Shown here: positions 1 to 5,837 of the stretch, piece after piece
Numbering within the stretch: position 1 is the stretch's first letter
How the letters are laid out: the number at the start of each line of letters is the position of its first letter
DNA from: JBCCWR01 sp039193385
GTDB lineage: Bacteria; Verrucomicrobiota; Verrucomicrobiia; Methylacidiphilales; JBCCWR01
Reading direction: 5' to 3'
NCBI GenBank assembly: GCA_039193385.1
Contig: JBCCWR010000134.1
Location: 1 to 5,895 of the forward strand
Length of the DNA: 5,895 nt
Made by a program: the position numbers and the translations under genes
Notes under the pieces: generated by a model
Told to the model about the DNA's origin: nothing
Seen by the model: only the letters and a program-made list of their open reading frames with translations
The model's database searches: none

Positions 1-463
1 ATTTGATTAAAGTGGTTCGCCGAGCTTTAGCTGTGGCCTTCACCAGGTCTTTCTTATCCGGGAATTTTTCAGGAGATTTTTGATTGGGGTCATCAAGAAT
101 CGTAGCATACTCAAAATCAATAATGCAGAAACGTCCCTCCCGTTGCAGATAAGTGACATTGCGCAGATCAGCGTCTTCATGACGCACGCCAAAGCTTTCC
201 AGGTCATCAAAGAGGCTCTTTAGTTTTGCTGCACTGATTTGTTCGATGCGTTGTCCGCAACTGGTCATAGTAAGTTCTAAATTCTCCTCATTGGAATCAA
301 TGATTTTAGGCACAAAGGGACACTTTTTCTGCTCAAGGTATTTTAAAACATACAACTCATTGAGGAAACGTTCTCTGGCTTGGGTGGCGCGGAATGTTTT
401 ATAAACACGTCCGTCGAAAGATATGCGAACCATTGAACGTTTTGTGTCTTTAATTTCTTCCAT
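1..463 (-). CDS. Protein-kinase-fold protein, N-terminal part (C-terminus beyond window edge)
   Basis: This frame is open from the ATG at 463 to the window edge (154 codons, no stop), so the 3' end is missing. The translation shows the main kinase landmarks in order: a candidate ATP-binding lysine K22 in VYKTF, a candidate helix-C glutamate E36 in FLNELYVLKYL, a hinge-like LTMTSCG around 64-70, a catalytic loop HEDADLRN (95-102) matching HxDxxxxN, and IDFE (115-118) in place of DFG. The small size and DFE motif resemble atypical bacterial kinases (RIO/Kdo-kinase/aminoglycoside-phosphotransferase-like) more than classical Hanks kinases. The substrate is unknown. The sequence after the DFE motif is rich in lysine and arginine, and the protein may continue into another domain. 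An in-frame ATG at 481 would add six residues; neither start has a clear ribosome binding site. It is divergent from the glutamine synthetase gene. The kinase fold is well supported; the function is not. Confidence 0.8.
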   Translation of the reverse strand, partial: MEEIKDTKRSMVRISFDGRVYKTFRATQARERFLNELYVLKYLEQKKCPFVPKIIDSNEENLELTMTSCGQRIEQISAAKLKSLFDDLESFGVRHEDADLRNVTYLQREGRFCIIDFEYATILDDPNQKSPEKFPDKKDLVKATAKARRTTLIK

Positions 464-490
464 TTGGGCTAATAGAACCATAAGTCGTGA

Positions 491-607
491 ATGCGCTCAA
501 AACTAAAAAAGTCAGTGGTATTGGCATGGATGGTGCTTCTAGCTTTGCTCCCTCCAAAGGAGCTTAACCTGTTCGTGGCTTCGGTGGCGGACAAACCTAA
601 ACCTTAA
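491..607 (+). CDS. Possible 38-residue hydrophobic small protein or leader peptide (doubtful)
   Basis: An ATG at 491 opens a 38-codon frame ending in TAA at 605-607, 18 bases before the glutamine synthetase start and in the same frame as it. The peptide has a basic N-terminus (R2, K4, K6, K7), a hydrophobic core at about 9-20 (VVLAWMVLLALL), then PPKE and a short tail ending DKPKP. This looks like a signal peptide or single membrane helix, and SVA/D at 31-34 resembles a signal peptidase site. There is no convincing Shine-Dalgarno sequence. The candidate sigma-54 promoter lies inside it, so both are unlikely to be used from the same transcript. It could be a genuine small membrane peptide, a leader peptide or chance. 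Confidence 0.25.
   Translation: MRSKLKKSVVLAWMVLLALLPPKELNLFVASVADKPKP
521..537 (+). promoter_or_regulatory. Candidate sigma-54 (-24/-12) promoter for the glutamine synthetase gene
   Basis: The bases TTGGCATGGATGGTGCT match the sigma-54 consensus TGGCAC-N5-TTGCW at 9 of 11 positions. The near-invariant GG (523-524) and GC (535-536) are separated by exactly 10 bases, as required. The predicted transcript start is near 548, giving an untranslated leader of about 78 bases before the ATG at 626. Sigma-54 control of glutamine synthetase is well established in other bacteria (for example glnAp2 in enterics), which makes the location meaningful. No clear NtrC-type enhancer palindrome was seen upstream. 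The call is motif-based and would fail if the organism lacks rpoN. Confidence 0.5.
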
Positions 608-625
608 ATATAAAACTTAGAAATC

Positions 626-1639
626 ATGGCAAAGTATAAACTCGAATATATCTGGCTCGATGGTTACACCCCTGTACCTAACCTTCGTGGTAAAACCCAA
701 ATTAAGGAATATGATGCGTTCCCTAAACTGGAAGAACTTCCTCAGTGGGGTTTTGACGGTAGTTCAACTCAACAAGCAGAAGGCGGCAGCTCGGATTGTA
801 TTCTTAAGCCCGTAGCCGTTTACCCTGACACAACTCGTAAAAATGGGGCTTTGGTTATGTGCGAAGTTATGATGCCTGATGGCAGCCCTCACGCTTCCAA
901 TGCTCGTTCCACTATTCTTGATGATCCAGATGCTTGGTTTGGATTTGAGCAGGAATATTTTCTATATATGGACGGTCAACCTCTTGGCTTCCCTTCTGAA
1001 GGCTTCCCTGACCCACAAGGTGAGTATTACACAGGTGTTGGCTATAAGAATGTAGGTTCTATTGCCCGTGAGATTGTTGAAGAGCATCTGGATCTCTGTC
1101 TAGACGCTGGTATCAACCATGAAGGTATCAATGCTGAGGTTGCTAAAGGTCAATGGGAATTCCAGATCTTTGGTAAAGGTTCTGCCAAAGCTGCTGATGA
1201 TGTATGGATGGCTCGTTATCTACTAATGCGCCTCTGTGAAAAATATGGTGTAGATATTGAGTTCCACTGTAAACCTTTGAAAGGTGACTGGAATGGTTCA
1301 GGCATGCACTCTAACTTTTCCACCAAATACTTGCGTGAAACAGGCGGCAAAGCTTACTTTGAAAAGCTCATGGCTCAGTTTGAGAAGAATATGGATGAGC
1401 ACGTTGCAGTTTATGGTCCTGACAACCACATGCGTCTGACAGGTCTGCACGAAACACAGTCTATTGATAAATTTACCTATGGACTGGCGGATCGTGGCGC
1501 TTCCATTCGTGTTCCTCACGCATTCATGAATAATGACTACAAAGGCTATCTAGAAGATCGTCGCCCTAACTCACAAGGTGACCCTTACGCGATTGCTAGT
1601 CGTATTCTGAAGACTATCTCTGAAGTTCCTACTTCCTAA
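626..1639 (+). CDS. glnII: Glutamine synthetase, type II (GSII)
   Basis: This 337-residue enzyme makes glutamine from glutamate, ammonia and ATP in the cytoplasm, the entry step of ammonium assimilation. The length fits the short eukaryotic-type GSII family (about 330-370 residues) rather than GSI (about 450-470). The N-terminal beta-grasp domain includes WGFDGSS (41-47), whose D44 corresponds to the ammonium-site aspartate contributed by the neighbouring subunit. The catalytic domain shows metal and substrate motifs: FGFEQEY (105-111), NAEVAKGQWEFQ (169-180; E171 and E178), NGSGMHSN (223-230), NHMRLTG (267-273), RGASIRVP (290-297) and YLEDRRPNSQGDPY (308-321). The C-terminal adenylylation region typical of GSI is absent, so control is more likely transcriptional and by feedback. 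The ATG at 626 gives a typical N-terminus, although upstream bases (aaaacttagaaatc) form only a weak ribosome binding site. It stands alone between a sigma-54-like promoter and a strong terminator. The family call is firm; the symbol follows rhizobial and actinobacterial usage. Confidence 0.96.
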   Translation: MAKYKLEYIWLDGYTPVPNLRGKTQIKEYDAFPKLEELPQWGFDGSSTQQAEGGSSDCILKPVAVYPDTTRKNGALVMCEVMMPDGSPHASNARSTILDDPDAWFGFEQEYFLYMDGQPLGFPSEGFPDPQGEYYTGVGYKNVGSIAREIVEEHLDLCLDAGINHEGINAEVAKGQWEFQIFGKGSAKAADDVWMARYLLMRLCEKYGVDIEFHCKPLKGDWNGSGMHSNFSTKYLRETGGKAYFEKLMAQFEKNMDEHVAVYGPDNHMRLTGLHETQSIDKFTYGLADRGASIRVPHAFMNNDYKGYLEDRRPNSQGDPYAIASRILKTISEVPTS

Positions 1640-1679
1640 TTTTAAGGAAGAGAATTTTTAAGAGAAATCTATTTTTATC

Positions 1680-1709
1680 AAAACGGCGTCTTACACAAGA
1701 CGCCGTTTT
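1680..1709 (+). terminator. Rho-independent terminator after glutamine synthetase
   Basis: AAAACGGCGTCTT (1680-1692) and AAGACGCCGTTTT (1697-1709) form a perfect 13-bp stem with an ACAC tetraloop. The GC-rich core is flanked by an A-tract on the left and a T-tract on the right, the classic intrinsic terminator layout. It lies 40 bases after the glutamine synthetase stop. Its symmetry would let it work in both orientations, although no converging gene is present here. Confidence 0.93.
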
Positions 1710-1713
1710 ACTT

Positions 1714-1771
1714 TATAAATCATAAAAAATCTTTCGCTTTAAAGAGATTTTATCTCTGCTACGTTCTCGAA
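1714..1771 (+). promoter_or_regulatory. Probable promoter/leader region of the 1772-5118 gene cluster
   Basis: The AT-rich stretch after the terminator must contain the cluster's promoter if the terminator is efficient. TATAAA at 1714-1719 is a possible -10 element, but its -35 (TTACAC at 1691-1696, 17-base spacer) is poor and lies in the terminator hairpin. An inverted repeat AGAGAT-TTT-ATCTCT (1743-1757) sits 14 bases before the first ATG. It could be an operator or a small RNA hairpin. These assignments are weak. Confidence 0.25.
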
Positions 1772-2029
1772 ATGGATGAGAAAAGTCTTGTAGATAAACT
1801 GGCTGTGTTCGCTGTGCGTGTGCTGGGTTTTGTTTTTCTGATAATGGGTCTGTGGCAACTGGTGGTTAGAGCAGCAGAATTTATAGCGGAGTTTAATCCT
1901 GTTTATTTAAAAGTCATCTTACTTGGCAGGGCTGTGGAACCCATAACTGCTATTGTCATCGGTTTTTTTCTATTTCTATTCTGTCGTCCATTAGGGCAGT
2001 TGCTGGCCAGAGTGGTCCATAAAGACTAG
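1772..2029 (+). CDS. Small two-helix membrane protein of unknown function
   Basis: I do not recognise this 85-residue protein. It begins with a charged segment (MDEKSLVDK). Two hydrophobic segments follow, at about 10-32 (including LGFVFLIMGLWQLVV) and about 55-71 (IVIGFFLFLF), joined by a linker containing FNPVYLKVILLG. The C-terminus is basic (R72, R80, H83, K84). The composition points to a two-pass inner-membrane protein with both ends probably cytoplasmic. There is no signal-peptidase site, enzyme motif or metal-binding cluster. Its stop codon is only 13 bases from the lyase start, and the lyase's AGGAAG (2028-2033) overlaps the TAG, so the two are probably co-transcribed. The ATG at 1772 lacks a clear ribosome binding site. 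I accept it as real because of the membrane-protein composition and tight spacing; function is unknown. Confidence 0.7.
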   Translation: MDEKSLVDKLAVFAVRVLGFVFLIMGLWQLVVRAAEFIAEFNPVYLKVILLGRAVEPITAIVIGFFLFLFCRPLGQLLARVVHKD

Positions 2030-2042
2030 GAAGCAAGCCGCT

Positions 2043-4109
2043 ATGCTTTTTCCCCGCCTGACATTGATCATCCTAATATTTTGTCTAAGTTTAGAGCAAA
2101 CACGCGCAGCCTTATATAAGACTCTGGATGAATTGTTGGCAGATCAACAAGAACGTGTGGAAAGCATGTTTCAAGCCATGGATCTTGAGCGCCAAGGGTT
2201 TGAAAAAATCAAATCTGCCTACAATGAGGGGAGGCTAAGTGTGGCTTGTGAGGCTTTGATTGATTATTACAAGGAATCAAAATGGGGTCAGCATTTTCAA
2301 TACCGCGTTCAACATGAGTTAAATCCTCAAGATCAGAAAAAGGTTATTGCTAAAGCAGATGCTGTGATGCGGGATCGCTTTACCTTGCAGTCGATAACAG
2401 GCACTGTGCCGCGCACGGATGAAGGAACTCTAGATTGGACTGATAAGGGCCCGAAGAATGATAAAGAGTGGACCATCTTTCTAAACCGTCATTATTATTT
2501 GGGAGAACTTACGTTAGCCTATTTCTTCACAAATAATGCAGATTACGCGAAGCGTTATGCAGAGATCATAACAGATTGGGTGATGAAGAATCCTCGCCCT
2601 GCTTACACTTCACTTTCTCTACAATGGCGTGCCATGGAGGCAGGACGACGCATTACAGAAGTATGGCATAAACAGTTTTATAGAATGCTCCATTCAGATG
2701 ATGTTTCCCAACCGACAAAGATTCTTATGCTTTCAAGTATTCCAGACCATGCCTTTGTCTGTAAGAATCAGCATGCGACACATGGGAACCATGTGTTGGT
2801 AGAGATGTTGGCACTTATGATGTGTGCTGTCTATTGGCCTGAATTTAAAGAAAGCGGTAGTTGGATGGACTATGCCGTTAAAACTGCCGAGCGGGAGATG
2901 TACTATCAGGTTTATCCAGAAGGATCGCAAAAGGAATTATCAAATCATTATCAAACAACAACGCTATTCAGCTTTGGTCGTTTAGGGCATGTGGCCAAGC
3001 TTGGAGGGTATGACCTGCCCGAGAGCTATAAAGAACGTTATGAAAATATGTGGAACTATCTGGTGCATATGACAAAGCCGGATGGGTACGGACCGCTCAA
3101 CAATGATGCAGACCAGGAAAACAATCGACGTCATGGCATGCAAGCAGCTCGGGAATTTCAGCGTGATGACTGGAAGTATGTCTTATCTCAGGGTATGGAG
3201 GGAACTCAGCCCGAAGGTTTAGCATCACAGTATTTTAGCTGGGCCGGGCATGTCTTAATGAAAAGTGGATATGAGCCGGATGCACTATGGTCTCTCTTTG
3301 ATAATGGGCCTATTGGCATGGATCACTTGCATTATGATAAGTTGCACCTTTCAGTTTCGGCCTATGGCAGAAATTTTCTCGTCGACACTGGGCGTTATAA
3401 CTATCGCTGGGATTATAAGCGCAATTATTTCACCGGCACTTATGGGCATAATACCATCTCTGTGAATGGAAGACGTCAGGCCTTGGGCAATAAATTAAGG
3501 CATCGCCCGGAAACTTCTGATGTGCTCCTCAAAGAACATTATGACTTTGCCAGAGGAGAAGCTCGTTTCTTTGACACAAGCCTTGTGCAAAAACACAAAC
3601 GTGCGGTGTTGCGCTACAAAGATCTTTTTTGGCTGGTTGTGGATGAAGTGATTAACTTTGAAGAGCATGATATAGAAGCATTTTGGCATTTTGATCCAGG
3701 CTGTTCGGTAGTAGCAGGAGAAGACCACAGTTATGAAACAGTCGATGCGGGCGTTGCTAATTTGAAGCTTATACCCATTGGCTTGCAACAATGGCAAAGC
3801 CATATCGAGAAAGGGCGTGATGATATTATGCTTCAGGGTTGGTGGAGTCGTTCCTACAACGAAAAAATCCCCTGCGCCACAGCGGTGTATCAAACAAAAG
3901 CCATGGGCCCACAAATTTTTGCCTGGCTTCTTGTGCCTTATCTTCCTGGAAAAGCCCGGGAAGTGAGTATAGATGATTTTCAGATTAAAAATGGCGCTTT
4001 CAAAACGACGTTAGCTTTGGATGATAAGGCCCCTCTTGCTATTCATATCAATATGCATGAAGCGCAAATTTCTCAGGCTATTGTAATTTCTGGAGATCGA
4101 GCACCCTAA
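2043..4109 (+). CDS. Secreted heparinase II/III-family polysaccharide lyase
   Basis: This 688-residue protein is predicted to cleave uronic-acid-containing polysaccharides by beta-elimination outside the cytoplasm. It starts with a signal peptide (hydrophobic core LTLIILIFCLSL at 6-17, likely cleavage after TRA at 20-22). Residues about 60-370 form the N-terminal all-alpha toroid, including YYLGELTLAYFF (151-162) and QWRAMEAGRR (194-203). Residues about 395-680 form the heparinase II/III-like beta-sandwich region. Family motifs are NQHATHGNH (242-250), PEGSQKELSNHY (292-303), MDHLHYDKLHLS (426-437), FLVDTGRYNY (445-454) and YGHNTISVNGRRQ (467-479). The spacing of N249, Y303 and H430 resembles the catalytic Asn/Tyr/His of PL12 heparinase III. 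H430, D448 and H469 are candidate metal ligands. Both statements are from memory of the family. The ATG at 2043 is supported by AGGAAG at 2028-2033 and by the signal peptide. No sulfatase, SusCD pair or other lyase is visible nearby, so the substrate (heparin-like, alginate or other) cannot be assigned. Confidence 0.9.
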   Translation: MLFPRLTLIILIFCLSLEQTRAALYKTLDELLADQQERVESMFQAMDLERQGFEKIKSAYNEGRLSVACEALIDYYKESKWGQHFQYRVQHELNPQDQKKVIAKADAVMRDRFTLQSITGTVPRTDEGTLDWTDKGPKNDKEWTIFLNRHYYLGELTLAYFFTNNADYAKRYAEIITDWVMKNPRPAYTSLSLQWRAMEAGRRITEVWHKQFYRMLHSDDVSQPTKILMLSSIPDHAFVCKNQHATHGNHVLVEMLALMMCAVYWPEFKESGSWMDYAVKTAEREMYYQVYPEGSQKELSNHYQTTTLFSFGRLGHVAKLGGYDLPESYKERYENMWNYLVHMTKPDGYGPLNNDADQENNRRHGMQAAREFQRDDWKYVLSQGMEGTQPEGLASQYFSWAGHVLMKSGYEPDALWSLFDNGPIGMDHLHYDKLHLSVSAYGRNFLVDTGRYNYRWDYKRNYFTGTYGHNTISVNGRRQALGNKLRHRPETSDVLLKEHYDFARGEARFFDTSLVQKHKRAVLRYKDLFWLVVDEVINFEEHDIEAFWHFDPGCSVVAGEDHSYETVDAGVANLKLIPIGLQQWQSHIEKGRDDIMLQGWWSRSYNEKIPCATAVYQTKAMGPQIFAWLLVPYLPGKAREVSIDDFQIKNGAFKTTLALDDKAPLAIHINMHEAQISQAIVISGDRAP

Positions 4110-4127
4110 AGCAATGACTTCTAGCAC

Positions 4128-4658
4128 ATGACTGTCGAGGAGCGATTAGAGAAATTTTTAGGCAAAGACCCTCAAATTGAGGAGGCCGCATTTGTTGCCC
4201 CCAATGCAACAGTCATCGGTGATGTGCGCCTGAGTAAAAACGTCAGCGTATGGTATCAATGCGTTTTACGCGCCGACATCAATTCCATCGTAGTCGGAGA
4301 GGGTTCTAACATTCAAGATGGCGTAGTGGTTCACCTGGCCGATCATGCAGGCGTTACAATCGGCAGGCATTGCACCATTGGTCATTCGGCAATTATTCAT
4401 GCATGTTCGCTTGGAGACGAGTGTTTAGTTGGTATGGGTGCAACTGTGTTAGACCATGCCAACATAGGCTCGCGTAGTATCATTGGAGCAAATAGTCTGG
4501 TGACTCGGGGAATGGAAATACCGGAAGGATCTTTGGTATACGGAAGTCCGGCTAAAGTCGTTAAAACGCTTGATGAGGAGGCTCAGTCCGGCTTGATCCA
4601 ATGGGCAGAAAAATATATCAAAGTAGCTCAAGCGCATGCTGAAAAATTCAAGACATAA
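4128..4658 (+). CDS. Gamma-carbonic-anhydrase-like hexapeptide-repeat protein (YrdA/PaaY type)
   Basis: This 176-residue protein has the left-handed beta-helix pattern of hexapeptide repeats from about residue 18 to 145, followed by a C-terminal helix (about 152-174) as in trimeric gamma-class carbonic anhydrase homologues. Three candidate zinc-ligand histidines are present: H69 in VVVHL, then H86 and H91 in IGHSAIIHAC. The 17- and 5-residue spacings match the compact CamH/YrdA-like branch. RAD (48-50) and NIQD (61-64) match the conserved Arg, Asp and Gln residues near the metal site, and GSPAK (139-143) is the usual end of the helix. The long acidic loop of the archaeal Cam enzyme is absent, so real carbonic anhydrase activity is uncertain. 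Alternatives are acyltransferase-like or scaffold roles. The start lies 18 bases after the lyase stop, suggesting co-transcription. An earlier ATG at 4114 hits a stop after five codons. No strong ribosome binding site is seen. Confidence 0.88.
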   Translation: MTVEERLEKFLGKDPQIEEAAFVAPNATVIGDVRLSKNVSVWYQCVLRADINSIVVGEGSNIQDGVVVHLADHAGVTIGRHCTIGHSAIIHACSLGDECLVGMGATVLDHANIGSRSIIGANSLVTRGMEIPEGSLVYGSPAKVVKTLDEEAQSGLIQWAEKYIKVAQAHAEKFKT

Positions 4659-4704
4659 AAACCCTTTACCAACTTGAGATTCTGTGTACCTTACTGCGCT
4701 ATTC

Positions 4705-5118
4705 ATGCAGAAAACCTTAATTTTACTAAAGCCGGATTGTTTAAAGAAGGGACACGTAGGGGAAGTGATTGGCCGTTTTGAAAAGGCTGGATTCAAGATT
4801 GTAGCCTGTAAGATGATACAGCTTAATTCTACTATTCTTAAAAATCATTACGCACATGTGGCGGATAAGCCTTTTTACCCTGAGATCGAAAAATTCATGT
4901 CATCTCTTCCTGTCATAGCCATGGTTATCAAAGGCACAGGTGTGATAGCAAAAGTTAGAGATATGGTAGGACCGACTGATTCCAAGAAAGCACCCAAAGG
5001 AACCATTCGCGGAGATCTTGGAAAAGACATGATGGTCAACATCATTCATGCCTCCGATAGTACTCCGAGTGCCAAGACTGAGATAGCTCGGTTTTTCAAA
5101 GACAAGGAACTTTATTAA
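4705..5118 (+). CDS. ndk: Nucleoside diphosphate kinase
   Basis: This 137-residue enzyme transfers the gamma-phosphate of ATP to other nucleoside diphosphates through a phosphohistidine, balancing NTP and dNTP pools in the cytoplasm. It begins with the canonical TLILLKPD. The active-site set is complete and matches the E. coli enzyme at a constant offset of two: K9, Y49, F57, R85, T91, R102, N112 and catalytic H115. The motif NIIHASDS (112-119) has alanine where NxxHGSDS usually has glycine, a known variation. GPTDSKKAPKGTIRGDLG (89-106) is the nucleotide-binding region. The ATG at 4705 is chosen because it gives the family's standard N-terminus; the frame can be extended to a GTG at 4684, but that adds seven residues not typical of Ndk. 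The gap to the upstream gene is 46 bases, so it may be the last gene of the cluster or have its own weak promoter. Confidence 0.96.
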   Translation: MQKTLILLKPDCLKKGHVGEVIGRFEKAGFKIVACKMIQLNSTILKNHYAHVADKPFYPEIEKFMSSLPVIAMVIKGTGVIAKVRDMVGPTDSKKAPKGTIRGDLGKDMMVNIIHASDSTPSAKTEIARFFKDKELY

Positions 5119-5120
5119 AT

Positions 5121-5139
5121 CCGCATAATGCTTATGTGG
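5121..5139 (+). terminator. Hairpin directly after ndk, possible transcript end
   Basis: CCGCATAA (5121-5128) and TTATGTGG (5132-5139) form an 8-bp stem with one G-U pair and a three-base loop, two bases after the ndk stop codon. There is no T-tract after it, so it is not a textbook intrinsic terminator. It may stabilise the mRNA 3' end or assist termination. Confidence 0.35.
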
Positions 5140-5141
5140 CA

Positions 5142-5206
5142 CTTTCAGGATCTGGCCTATCTAACTCCTCCTCTATGGCATCATGCGGGCTAAAAAAGCC
5201 TGAAAG
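5142..5206. repeat. Inverted repeats in the convergent intergenic region
   Basis: CTTTCAGG (5142-5149) and CCTGAAAG (5199-5206) are perfect 8-base inverted repeats 49 bases apart. Within them, CGGGCT (5186-5191) and AGCCTG (5197-5202) form a 6-bp hairpin (one G-U pair) around an A5 loop. The two structures share bases, so they are alternatives. The A-run at 5192-5197 reads as a T-run on the minus strand and could help end transcription of the hydrolase gene. Functional assignment is tentative. Confidence 0.35.
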
Positions 5207-5237
5207 CTAGGAACTTTAAAACCTGCTCCGAGTGCTT

Positions 5238-5837
5238 CTATTTTTCAGACAGTTTGTTTTCGATGATACGAAAGACATTTTTGTTCCAAAGCATTAGCGG
5301 ATGCGCCCATGAAAAAATGCGGATGTTATAGGCGTCTGGGTGCACACTACTAAAGCTTGGCACGATCATTAAATCCCAAGGCGTCCATAGAGAAGTAAAG
5401 TTGAGTTTTCGTAGACATGAGGCATCTGAGTTGAGTTTGCGTACGAACCGGCTTTGCCAGCACATTTCTGGAACTCCTTTGAAATGAAAAAACTTCGTCA
5501 CAAGTGCATATACGTTTGCCGTAAACGTGCCATGGTGAGGGGACGAAATACTTATGAAGCGATTCACTCTACTTGCTCCATCCATATATTGCAGGTAGTG
5601 GCGACTTACCAATCCTCCCATGCTGAAGGCAATAATATCGAATTTGTGTGATGGGAAATTTTTGTTAACGAATTCATCCAGCCTTTTTGCTAACTCAGCA
5701 AGGCTCGCCTTGCCCGTATTAGGTTTAAGATCAACGGTAACGACTTCGTAGCCGCGCTCTTCCAGGTATGATTTTAGTCGCTTGAATTTTTTTCCTGTGT
5801 CCCATATACCATGAACGAGCAAGACGGGTGTCTTCAT
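5238..5837 (-). CDS. Alpha/beta hydrolase, lipase/esterase family (LipA/PGAP1-like)
   Basis: Starting from the ATG at 5837, this is a 199-residue serine hydrolase, probably a cytoplasmic carboxylesterase or lipase acting on acyl esters. Numbering from that ATG, PVLLVHGIWDTG (4-15) carries the oxyanion-hole HG motif. AFSMGG (70-75) is the nucleophile elbow with Ser72; it follows the AxSxG variant known from small Bacillus lipases instead of GxSxG. ISSPHHG (97-103) is the SxPHxG segment common in lipases and PGAP1-like proteins. LWTPWDLMIVPS (150-161) supplies a likely catalytic Asp155, and SWAHPLML (176-183) a likely catalytic His179. The size and lack of a large lid resemble minimal lipases. 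No signal peptide is seen. The frame can be extended to a TTG at 5852, but the ATG is preferred; the ribosome binding site is weak. The gene converges on ndk and appears monocistronic within the window. The natural substrate is unknown. Confidence 0.88.
   Translation of the reverse strand: MKTPVLLVHGIWDTGKKFKRLKSYLEERGYEVVTVDLKPNTGKASLAELAKRLDEFVNKNFPSHKFDIIAFSMGGLVSRHYLQYMDGASRVNRFISISSPHHGTFTANVYALVTKFFHFKGVPEMCWQSRFVRKLNSDASCLRKLNFTSLWTPWDLMIVPSFSSVHPDAYNIRIFSWAHPLMLWNKNVFRIIENKLSEK

Noticed and set aside
558..562. AGGAG as a ribosome binding site for an internal GTG start
   Set aside because: The spacing to the GTG (12 bases) is long and the resulting peptide would be only about 10 residues.
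538..625. A glutamine-type riboswitch (glnA RNA) in the glutamine synthetase leader
   Set aside because: I could not find the conserved motif elements; only weak local hairpins such as TGTTCG/CGGACA (570-575 with 588-593) are present.
3495..3914. A 139-codon open frame on the minus strand inside the lyase gene
   Set aside because: It lies entirely within a strongly supported gene, its translation shows no recognisable domain, and it is Cys/Phe/His-rich as expected of an antisense shadow.
4684..4704. A GTG start for ndk seven codons upstream
   Set aside because: The ATG at 4705 gives the conserved Ndk N-terminus and the active-site numbering offset of two from E. coli; the extra residues are not family-like.
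4674..4704. A separate sigma-70 promoter for ndk (TTGAGA at 4674-4679)
   Set aside because: The -35 is fair but no acceptable -10 lies at the right spacing, and the transcript would start almost at the ATG.
4449..4796. A 115-codon minus-strand open frame spanning the end of the gamma-CA-like gene and the start of ndk
   Set aside because: It overlaps two conserved genes, has no family signature and is best explained as a shadow frame.
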